Shown here: positions 1-5,658 of the stretch, piece after piece
How positions within the stretch are numbered: position 1 is the stretch's first letter
Layout of the letters: each line of letters begins with the position of its first letter
DNA from: an uncultured Clostridia bacterium
GTDB taxonomy: Bacteria > Bacillota > Clostridia > Tissierellales > Peptoniphilaceae
Assembly: GCA_945916025.1 (NCBI GenBank)
Contig: CAMEGD010000085.1
Coordinates: 1-5,658 of the forward strand
Direction: 5' to 3'
Length of the DNA: 5,658 bases
The notes under the pieces: generated by a model
Seen by the model: only the letters and a program-made list of their open reading frames with translations
Told to the model about the DNA's origin: nothing
Database searches by the model: none
Program-made: the position numbers and the translations under genes

Positions 1-940
1 AAAAGTGGCAGTTGGCATACATGATACAAAGGCTCCAATAATATTTGCTACTCCATATCCAATTATGCCACCTCTAAGTTCCCTGTCTGTTGGGACCCTG
101 TTCATTCCACCTACAGTAGTTGAGGACATATCGCCTATTCCCTCTATGGCTGTAACTATAAACAAAATAACTATAGATACAATTGCAGATGGTTCAAATC
201 TTAGGCCAAAGTGTAGTGGTCTTACGAAGGGAACCCAACCCGCTTCAGATAAACTTGATAAGTCAACCATTCCAAAGAAAAATGACAATATATATCCAAA
301 AATCATAGCAAAAAGTACATTTGCTAGGCTTATCATTCCCTTTCCAAAGTTACTAAATATAATCCCTGCTATTAAGGTCAGTCCCCCTACTAGCCAATTT
401 TGCCACGCTCCCCAACCAGGTGCCATAACATCACCAGCTCCACCAATGTAGTTCATTGCTACAGGATAAAGGGAAAGGCCAATAACTAATACCACAGTTC
501 CTGATACTAAAGGTGGAAACAAAGGAAGTATGTACTTAAGACCTAATCCAAATAATATGGCTGCTATTGCCCCTACTATCTGGGCGCCCAATATAACTGC
601 TATTACTTCATTTGGCCCCTCTGCTCCATATTGGCCAGCTAAGGCTAACATAGTTGGAAGGTAAGCAAAACTTACTCCGTAAATCATAGGTAACCTTGCC
701 CCAATTAACTTAAATGGATAAATCATTAAAAGTGAAGTTAAGGCTGAACCTATTAGTGACATTTGTATAAGTATAATCGTATCTTGGGGACTTAAGCCAG
801 CCGCCCCTGACAAAATCAAGGGGTGGTGTTATACATCCCGCTATCATTGCTATTACGTGTTGAAAGGCAAGAGGAAATGATTCTGCTAAAGTCGCTTGCC
901 CATCAAAGTTAAAAAGTCCTTGATAATTTTTTTCCCCCAT
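1..940 (-). pseudogene. NCS2-family purine (xanthine/urate-type) permease, frameshifted and cut by the left edge
   Basis: This is a membrane transporter of the nucleobase:cation symporter-2 family, which imports xanthine, urate or uracil with protons. Translation from the ATG at 938-940 (good AGGAGG site 6 bases upstream) gives 40 normal residues, including the family's first-helix QH signature (FQHVIAMIAG, Q27-H28). The frame is then lost near 818-823 and stops at 710-712 after 76 residues. Removing one base there restores an open frame to position 1, giving 313 residues with about nine hydrophobic helices. These include the helix-8 segment TAIEGIGDMSS (E266, D270), which aligns with the substrate-binding Glu and the following Asp of characterised NCS2 proteins, and the start of a TATF segment that normally leads into the QN motif, cut off here. 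The family is usually about 430-460 residues, so roughly the last third lies outside. Neighbouring purine enzymes favour a purine substrate over uracil, but the exact substrate is not decided by sequence. The break may be real or a sequencing error. Confidence 0.5.
818..823 (-). other. Frameshift site in the permease (one extra base)
   Basis: On the coding strand the sequence reads ACA CCA CCC CTT GAT, where the family needs T-P-P-L-I. Dropping one C from the CCCC run (plus-strand G 820-823) gives CCC TTG ATT. Dropping one T (plus-strand A 818-819) gives CCC CTG ATT. Both encode P-L-I, so the exact inserted base cannot be told. The site lies in one arm of a quasi-palindrome, CCCCTGA (804-810) against TCAAGGGG (816-823), which could promote either replication slippage or a base-calling error. 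Confidence 0.5.
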
Positions 941-946
941 TAATTT

Positions 947-954
947 CCTCCTCT
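947..954 (-). promoter_or_regulatory. Ribosome binding site of the permease
   Basis: The coding strand reads AGAGGAGG followed by six bases and then ATG at 940-938. It is the strongest Shine-Dalgarno match in the window and fixes the permease start, even though the gene is frameshifted. Confidence 0.5.
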
Positions 955-971
955 AATTATTTTCTATTTTC

Positions 972-998
972 AACCTTCACTCTTAAAAAGAGAAGGTT
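972..998. repeat. Inverted repeat in the deaminase-permease gap
   Basis: AACCTTC (972-978) pairs with GAAGGTT (992-998), and inside it TCTT (981-984) pairs with AAGA (988-991). This leaves a two-base bulge (979-980) and a three-base loop. On the minus transcript the hairpin is followed by GAAAATAG and not by a U-run, so it is a poor terminator for the genes here and would sit in the permease leader about 17 bases before its ribosome binding site. On the plus strand it is followed by a T-rich tract (997-1009), which looks like a terminator for antisense transcription. Its role is unproven. Confidence 0.5.
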
Positions 999-1034
999 TT
1001 CTTTTTTCTAATCTTTCCTACATATTTAGTTTTT

Positions 1035-2384
1035 CTATCTATTTAAAAGTCTATTTACTTCTTTTTTTCCTTCATATACAATCTTTTCTTCGTCAACATT
1101 TTGAAGGACTCCATCTTTTACAAGAACTTTTCCTCCAACAATTGTATAATCTACTCCACCCTTTATTCCCACTGTACCAAGTAGGGATTTAGGGTCTAAG
1201 TCTGCACCTACTAGTTCAATCCTATTTGAATTAACCATAAATAGGTCTCCAGCCTTCCCAACTTCTAAGGAACCTAGATCAGACCTTCCCAGTAAACTTG
1301 CTGAACCCTTAGTTGCAAGTTTTAAAAAGTCATAGCCACTAGGAGCCTTCTTGCTGGAATTTAGCCTGTGAAGTAAAAATCCAACTCGAATTTCTTCTAA
1401 TAAATTTGAGCCATCATTACTAGCGCTGCCATCTACTCCAAGTCCAACCCTAATGTTTAGGTCTAGCATTTCTGGAATTCTAGCAATCCCTGAAGCTAAT
1501 TTCATATTGGAAATCGGACAATGACAAACTCCAGTGTTAGTTTGGTTTAAAAGCTTAAGTTCTTCATCGTTAAAGTGAATGCCATGGGCAAACCACACAT
1601 CTTCCCCAACCCAGCCTAGACTTTCCATATATTCAAGGGGTCTCATTTTAAATTTAGAAAGGGTAAAGTCTTCTTCGTCTAAGGTTTCTGCTAAGTGTGT
1701 GTGAAGTCTAACCTTGTATTTTCTAGCAAGGTCTGCTGCCTCTTTCATTTGGTCTCCAGTTACAGAAAATGGAGAACAAGGGGCAAGAACTATTTGGGTC
1801 ATGGAATTTACACTTGGGTCGTGATATGTTTTTATTAGTCTTTCTGATTCCATTAGAATCTTTTCTTGACTTTGGACCACTGAATCAGGAGGAAGACCTC
1901 CGTCTTTTACACTAAGGCTCATGGAACCACGTGCCGCATGCATCCTAAGACCTAATTCTTTTGCTACTTCAAATTGTACATCTATATAGTCATCACTTTC
2001 CTTCGAAAAGACATAGTGGTGATCAAAACAAGTTGTACAACCATTTTTAAGTAATTCTCCCATTCCTACAAGTGAAGAATACCTTATAGAATTAGAATCA
2101 AGACCTGCCCAAATTTCATAAAGGGTCTTTAACCAGTCAAAAAGTTCCATGTTTTGTACTTGTGGAAGATTTCTTGTAAAGGTTTGATACAAGTGGTGAT
2201 GGGTGTTTATTAGACCTGGATATACTAACATATCACTAGCATCTATTACCTCATCTGCCTCTTTATCTTCTTGGCCTACGTACTTTATGATTCCGTCTTC
2301 TATATATATGTTTGTGTTTTTTAATAACCTATCTTCACTATCACATGTAACAAGAGCTTTAGCTTTTTTTATTAGTAAAGTCAT
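1035..2384 (-). CDS. 8-oxoguanine deaminase (amidohydrolase superfamily)
   Basis: This cytosolic metal-dependent deaminase is predicted to hydrolyse 8-oxoguanine to urate and ammonia. The 449-residue length is normal for the family. It has the amidohydrolase TIM-barrel pattern. The H-x-H metal pair is in NTHHHLYQTFTR (H62, H64), an especially characteristic block of 8-oxoguanine deaminases, together with ELFDWLKTLY (80-89). Further sites are H230 and E233 in HTHLAE (metal and acid/base), H267 in FAHGIH and the metal aspartate D318 in GVDGSASND. The C-terminal part returns to the small beta-sandwich (GKAGDLFMV). Many database entries call this group hydroxydechloroatrazine ethylaminohydrolase, which is probably a carried-over name. 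ATG 2382-2384 is preceded by AAAAGGAA at a spacing of seven. It lies 84 bases after ssnA with a hairpin between. With the purine permease downstream, it would feed urate into the same pathway as YgfK/SsnA. The family call is firm; the exact substrate is inferred from motifs. Confidence 0.5.
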   Translation of the reverse strand: MTLLIKKAKALVTCDSEDRLLKNTNIYIEDGIIKYVGQEDKEADEVIDASDMLVYPGLINTHHHLYQTFTRNLPQVQNMELFDWLKTLYEIWAGLDSNSIRYSSLVGMGELLKNGCTTCFDHHYVFSKESDDYIDVQFEVAKELGLRMHAARGSMSLSVKDGGLPPDSVVQSQEKILMESERLIKTYHDPSVNSMTQIVLAPCSPFSVTGDQMKEAADLARKYKVRLHTHLAETLDEEDFTLSKFKMRPLEYMESLGWVGEDVWFAHGIHFNDEELKLLNQTNTGVCHCPISNMKLASGIARIPEMLDLNIRVGLGVDGSASNDGSNLLEEIRVGFLLHRLNSSKKAPSGYDFLKLATKGSASLLGRSDLGSLEVGKAGDLFMVNSNRIELVGADLDPKSLLGTVGIKGGVDYTIVGGKVLVKDGVLQNVDEEKIVYEGKKEVNRLLNR

Positions 2385-2390
2385 AATATA

Positions 2391-2398
2391 TTCCTTTT
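2391..2398 (-). promoter_or_regulatory. Ribosome binding site of the 8-oxoguanine deaminase gene
   Basis: The coding strand reads AAAAGGAA, with the AGGA core seven bases before ATG 2384-2382. It is weaker than the sites of the neighbouring genes but well spaced, and it supports the chosen start. Confidence 0.5.
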
Positions 2399-2426
2399 AT
2401 TTAATTATAATTCCTATACAATAGAA

Positions 2427-2461
2427 TTTAAGTCAACTGGAGAAGGACCAGCTGACTTAAA
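2427..2461 (-). terminator. Hairpin between ssnA and the deaminase gene, possible weak terminator
   Basis: A 14-base stem (2427-2440 with 2448-2461) encloses a seven-base loop. On the minus-strand RNA the one non-Watson-Crick position (2436/2452) is a G-U wobble, whereas on the plus strand it would be an A-C mismatch. The structure therefore fits the transcript that reads the genes. The minus-strand tail is AUUCUAUUGUAU, only moderately U-rich, so partial termination, mRNA-end protection or processing are all possible. It begins eight bases after the ssnA stop codon. Confidence 0.5.
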
Positions 2462-2468
2462 ATATAAT

Positions 2469-3794
2469 TTATATGTTTGGCCAAATCTTAGCTGCTCTCT
2501 CACGAGATTTAGCATGAATTTCTTTTTGGTCAAGCTTAGTTATAACCTTGTCCTTCATTACAAATTCACCGTTAATAATAGTGTCATTTACTAATTTTCC
2601 AGTAAATCCGAATAGAGAATGTCCACCCCAGTTATTAGCATTTAGTGGAGTGATTGGGTCATAATCTAGTGTAATTATATCAGCGTATGCTCCCTTTTCT
2701 AAAACTCCAATTTTCTTATCTAAGTATCTGTTCATAATTAGTGGATTGTTTTTAAATTGGAATTCTAAAGTTTCTCCAAATCCCTTAGTTGGGTCACAAG
2801 CGTTGTGAGCAAGTAAGATATTTGCAACTTTCATAGATTCAAACATATCATTTGTATAAGCATCAGTTCCAAGACCGATTAGCATGCCCTTTTCTTTCAT
2901 TCTAAGGATTGGAGGGCAACCTACTGCATTGTTCATATTTGATTCTGGGTTAAATACTGCTGGTGTATTGTGGTGTAGTAAAATGTCCATTTCTCTTTCG
3001 TTAATGTGAACATTGTGAATTGCAAGGGTGTTTTCAGATAAAATATCAAAGTCTTGTAGTCTTTCTACAACACGTTTGTTGTATTTTTCTAAAGATTCCC
3101 ATTGGTCTTCGATACCTTCAGCTACGTGAATGTGATATCCGTCATAAACTCCTTCCATTTCAGTTCTTGCTTTATCTAATGTTTCATTAGATAAAGTAAA
3201 GGCCGCATGAAGTCCGAATAGGCCGTGAAGCATATCACCTTTATTGTCTTTTTGACAAGCCTTAATCCAGTCTATGTTTTCTTTTATTCCCTTAAAAGCA
3301 ATTTCTTTTCCATCTCTGTCAGATACTTCATAGCAAAGGGAAGTTCTCATTCCAGTTTCTTGAGCCGCTTCACCAAGGGCAAATAAAGAACCTTCTACAG
3401 AGTTTGGTCCAGCATGGTGATCAACTACAGTTGTTACACCATTTGTAATGGATTCCATAAACATTGTTAGACCATTTAACTTAACATCTTCAAGGGTAAG
3501 TTGTTTGTCAAGGGCCCACCAAAGGTTTTCAAGTACATGATAGAAGTTGTCAGTTGGTTTTGAAGCTGCCATTCCTCTAGCATAAGTTGAGTAAATGTGA
3601 GAGTGAGTACAAATCATTCCTGGCATGATTACTCTGCCCTTTACATCTACTACTTCTTCATTTGGATATTTTCCCTTAAGCTCTTCAGTTGTTCCAATAT
3701 CTTCTATTACATTGCCCTTTACATATACAGCGCCATTTTCGTAGAAGTTATTGTCTTTATCGTTAGTGATAACTACGCCATTAATTAATATCAT
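2469..3794 (-). CDS. ssnA: Putative aminohydrolase SsnA
   Basis: SsnA is an amidohydrolase-superfamily enzyme found beside ygfK in selenium-dependent molybdenum hydroxylase and anaerobic purine-degradation clusters. Its exact substrate is not settled; hydrolysis of a purine-derived ring or amidine intermediate is the likely role. The 441-residue protein matches the usual length (about 440). Visible sites are H64 and H66 in ICTHSHIYSTYARGM, H223 and E226 in HIHVAEG, H260 in AIHNVH, and D311 in GLGTDAYTND, all in the order expected for a mononuclear-metal deaminase. The block FNPESNMNNAVGCPP (281-295) is typical of SsnA and differs from the C-H-C-P-I-S-N version in the neighbouring deaminase, so the two are separate families and not a recent duplication. 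ATG 3792-3794 has AAAGGAGA seven bases upstream. It follows ygfK by 60 bases across a hairpin. Family identity is strong; function is inferred from context. Confidence 0.5.
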   Translation of the reverse strand: MILINGVVITNDKDNNFYENGAVYVKGNVIEDIGTTEELKGKYPNEEVVDVKGRVIMPGMICTHSHIYSTYARGMAASKPTDNFYHVLENLWWALDKQLTLEDVKLNGLTMFMESITNGVTTVVDHHAGPNSVEGSLFALGEAAQETGMRTSLCYEVSDRDGKEIAFKGIKENIDWIKACQKDNKGDMLHGLFGLHAAFTLSNETLDKARTEMEGVYDGYHIHVAEGIEDQWESLEKYNKRVVERLQDFDILSENTLAIHNVHINEREMDILLHHNTPAVFNPESNMNNAVGCPPILRMKEKGMLIGLGTDAYTNDMFESMKVANILLAHNACDPTKGFGETLEFQFKNNPLIMNRYLDKKIGVLEKGAYADIITLDYDPITPLNANNWGGHSLFGFTGKLVNDTIINGEFVMKDKVITKLDQKEIHAKSRERAAKIWPNI

Positions 3795-3800
3795 ATATTA

Positions 3801-3808
3801 TCTCCTTT
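3801..3808 (-). promoter_or_regulatory. Ribosome binding site of ssnA
   Basis: The coding strand reads AAAGGAGA, with GGAG seven bases from ATG 3794-3792. It supports the chosen start and lies directly after the U-rich tail of the preceding hairpin, so terminator folding does not cover it. Confidence 0.5.
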
Positions 3809-3810
3809 AT

Positions 3811-3840
3811 ATAAGAAAAGAGGGACTTAGGCCCCCTCTT
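3811..3840 (-). terminator. Probable intrinsic (read-through) terminator after ygfK
   Basis: On the minus-strand RNA, AAGAGGG (3840-3834) pairs with CCCUCUU (3824-3818) around a nine-base loop and is followed by UUCUUAUAU. This is the best terminator-like signal in the window. It lies between the ygfK stop (3857-3855) and the ssnA ribosome binding site. Because ssnA has no obvious promoter of its own in the 60-base gap, it more likely sets a lower level of ssnA and downstream mRNA than stops transcription fully; this is inference. Confidence 0.5.
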
Positions 3841-3854
3841 CTAAGTTAAGTTTC

Positions 3855-5658
3855 TTATTTTACATTACCTGTTGGGTTCATGTAATAAGGGTAATCTCTT
3901 TCAATTGTAGTAATGAAGTTTTCTAGGTCCTTAGAAAGTACTCCTTCTCCAACCTTAGCATCAACTACATTTCCGTTTTCCATTCTAACCTTGTAAGAGT
4001 TTTCACCAGTCTTTAAGAAACCAACATTTTCTGAATCTTCAAAGTCAAATTCTGTCCAGAATACTGTAACTTTGTCTTTGTATGGGTTTCCTGTATGAGG
4101 ACAGAACACTCCACAGTTACCACATTCGTTACACATACCATCTAAGTGAACAATTTGGTGTAGGTCTTCATATCCATCAATTGTAATAGCAACATTTGCC
4201 CTATTTGGACAAACTTCTGTACAAATTTCACAGATTTGGTCACATTTTAAGCATCTTGTGCCTTCTATGTTTCCTTCTATAACTGGAAGTAATACTCCAC
4301 GTTTTTCATAAACAACTTCATTGTCTTCTTCTACACAGAATCTTTCAAAGTCGTTATCTAGATTTTCTTTAGCTAAAATGTCTAAAGCAACAACCTTAGC
4401 ATCTCCCATAGCTCTAACTATAGTAGATGGGCCTTTTCTACAGTCTCCAACAAAGTAAACATTTTCTATGTTAGATTCTAAAGTAGGAAGTAATTTTAAC
4501 CTACCCATGTCGTCCATATTAATTCCGTTAGCTTTGAAAGGATCTAGGTTTACTCTTGCACCAGTAGCTCCGATAACTGTATCAAATTCAAGTTCTAAAA
4601 CTTCTCCAGTTTCAGAAATTCCCTTTCTACCGCTGTCATCAAATTCTCCAAGTTGCATTTTCTTGCAAGTAAGAACTTTTCCATCATATTTTTCTGGAGC
4701 AACAAGTTCTAATATTTCGTGACCTTCTTTTTTAACGTCATTTACTTCTTCTTGAGTAGCTGGCATGTAGGATTCAGTTCTTCTATAAACTAGAGAAACA
4801 CTTTCTACACCTTCAACCCTTGCAGCAGTTCTAGTACAGTCCATAGCTACATCTCCTGCACCTACTACAGCAACTCTCTTACCAAGTTCTACTCCACCTT
4901 CCATTCTTACTTTCCATAAGAAATCAAGGGCGTCCATTACATTTTCAGAACCTTCTTTAACTGGTGATCTACCTTTGGCCCAAGCTCCAGTAGCAACTAT
5001 TACATAGTCAAAGTCTTTTTTAAGGTCTTCATATTTTTCAGTAACTTCTCTGTTAAACTCGAATTTAACACCTTGGTTAACTGCTATATCAAAGTCTTTT
5101 TTGATTTCATTATCAGGAATTCTAAATTCTGGAATTACGTGACTTACAATACCATAAGGTTTAGCAAGTTTTTCATAAACAGTTACATCCATACCATTTC
5201 TTCTTAAATATGAAGCAGCTGCAATACCACCAGGTCCAGCACCAATTACAAGTACTTTTTTGTTAGAAACTAAATCTACTGGTTTGATGTTAGAAACATA
5301 TTTTTCTTGAGCATTTTCAGCTGCAATAAGTTTCATGTCTCTAATTTGTAGAGTCTTTTCATAATCAACCCTTGTACAGTGTTCTTGACAGTGGTGAGCA
5401 CAAATTGTTCCTAAAATTGTAGGAGCAGTGTTGTCATTAGCAATTACCTTAATAGCTTCGTCATAGTTTTCTTCAGCAACTAATTTTAAGTATTCAGGAA
5501 TTTGTTGTTCAATTGGACATCCACCATCCTTACAAGGGGCCTTGTAACAGTCTGTAAGTGGAAGTTCAGATAGAGTCTTTCTAGAAGAAACCTTTTCTCT
5601 ATATAATTTGTTGTTTTTCCAAGAAGAAATTACCTTGTCTCTTAAAGCAACTATCTTT
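3855..5658 (-). CDS. ygfK: YgfK-type iron-sulfur flavoprotein oxidoreductase ('putative selenate reductase YgfK'), C-terminal part
   Basis: 600 C-terminal residues are visible; the family is about 1000 residues, so the N-terminal part lies past the right edge. The frame is open through position 5658, so the ATG at 5336 is internal and not a start. Domain order: a GltD/dihydropyrimidine-dehydrogenase-type Cys region (5376-5550) with LPLTDCYKAPC, GGCPIEQQIPEY and ICAHHCQEHCTR, expected to bind two [4Fe-4S] clusters. Then an FAD-binding GAGPGG (5226-5243), an NAD(P)H-binding GAGDVA (4845-4862), and the second FAD segment YFVGDCRKGPS near 4430-4462. Last are a Cys-rich CLKCDQICEICTEVCP (4209-4253) and a ferredoxin-like CNECGNCGVFCP (4101-4133). 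The last two segments, with PNRANVAI after the first, are the hallmark of YgfK. It probably moves electrons between NAD(P)H and a ring substrate. The selenate-reductase name is historical; the link to purine clusters suggests reduction or oxidation of a purine such as urate. It is the first visible gene of the run. Confidence 0.5.
   Translation of the reverse strand, partial: KIVALRDKVISSWKNNKLYREKVSSRKTLSELPLTDCYKAPCKDGGCPIEQQIPEYLKLVAEENYDEAIKVIANDNTAPTILGTICAHHCQEHCTRVDYEKTLQIRDMKLIAAENAQEKYVSNIKPVDLVSNKKVLVIGAGPGGIAAASYLRRNGMDVTVYEKLAKPYGIVSHVIPEFRIPDNEIKKDFDIAVNQGVKFEFNREVTEKYEDLKKDFDYVIVATGAWAKGRSPVKEGSENVMDALDFLWKVRMEGGVELGKRVAVVGAGDVAMDCTRTAARVEGVESVSLVYRRTESYMPATQEEVNDVKKEGHEILELVAPEKYDGKVLTCKKMQLGEFDDSGRKGISETGEVLELEFDTVIGATGARVNLDPFKANGINMDDMGRLKLLPTLESNIENVYFVGDCRKGPSTIVRAMGDAKVVALDILAKENLDNDFERFCVEEDNEVVYEKRGVLLPVIEGNIEGTRCLKCDQICEICTEVCPNRANVAITIDGYEDLHQIVHLDGMCNECGNCGVFCPHTGNPYKDKVTVFWTEFDFEDSENVGFLKTGENSYKVRMENGNVVDAKVGEGVLSKDLENFITTIERDYPYYMNPTGNVK

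Noticed and set aside
5..451. Open frame of 148 codons on the plus strand
   Set aside because: It is antisense to well-conserved permease sequence, lacks a ribosome binding site and its product is low-complexity Pro/Ile/Ser-rich; a shadow of the real gene.
710..940. A separate small 76-residue protein
   Set aside because: The first 40 residues are the start of the NCS2 permease and the rest is out-of-frame sequence after the frameshift, so it is not an independent gene.
2203..2424. Plus-strand open frame opposite the 5' end of the deaminase gene
   Set aside because: It overlaps conserved codons of the deaminase including its HxH region, has no ribosome binding site, and resembles no family I know.
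3597..3788. Plus-strand open frame opposite the start of ssnA
   Set aside because: Short, antisense to the conserved metal-binding region, without a ribosome binding site; its hydrophobic look comes from antisense AT-rich codons.
4468..4722. Plus-strand open frame opposite ygfK
   Set aside because: It lies antisense to the FAD/NAD(P)H domain of YgfK, and its Ser/Pro-rich product is typical of chance frames.
5334..5336. ATG as the start of the YgfK protein
   Set aside because: The same frame is open through 5658 and encodes the conserved Cys region found in YgfK, and no ribosome binding site precedes this ATG.
3855..5658. Selenocysteine insertion in YgfK, suggested by its selenate-reductase name
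   Set aside because: There is no in-frame TGA in the visible 600 codons; the name does not imply selenium in this protein.
1..5658. CRISPR array, tRNA, insertion sequence or phage element
   Set aside because: No spaced direct repeats, tRNA-like fold, transposase or terminal repeats were seen; the window is filled by four metabolic genes.

Overview
The window is AT-rich, with strong AGGAGG-type ribosome binding sites, frequent AGA/AGG arginine codons and short intergenic gaps. This fits a low-GC anaerobic Gram-positive bacterium (class Clostridia or the Tissierellales/Peptostreptococcales side of Firmicutes). I cannot name a genus. All genes lie on the minus strand, so transcription runs from the right edge to the left edge. 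No stretch of 300 bases lacks a gene.

In transcription order: (1) 5658-3855, the C-terminal 600 residues of a YgfK-type iron-sulfur flavoprotein, a relative of dihydropyrimidine dehydrogenase and glutamate synthase small subunit, usually labelled 'putative selenate reductase subunit YgfK'. Its 5' end lies beyond the right edge. (2) 3794-2469, ssnA, a metal-dependent aminohydrolase. (3) 2384-1035, a second and distinct member of the same superfamily, which closely fits 8-oxoguanine deaminase. (4) 940-1, an NCS2 purine/xanthine/urate permease that is cut by the left edge and carries a one-base frameshift near 818-823.

Together they look like part of the anaerobic purine (urate/xanthine) breakdown cluster that in other bacteria accompanies selenium-dependent molybdenum hydroxylases. 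The permease would import an oxidised purine. 8-oxoguanine deaminase would turn 8-oxoguanine into urate. YgfK would supply redox chemistry on the ring, and SsnA would hydrolyse a ring or amidine intermediate. The gene neighbours and family assignments are read from sequence; the joint pathway is inference.

Each gene junction carries an inverted repeat. The two between ygfK/ssnA and ssnA/deaminase make better RNA hairpins on the transcribed strand and may act as partial terminators. The third lies in the leader of the permease. The most notable local anomaly is the permease frameshift, which sits in a C-run inside a quasi-palindrome. It is either a real inactivating mutation or a sequence error.
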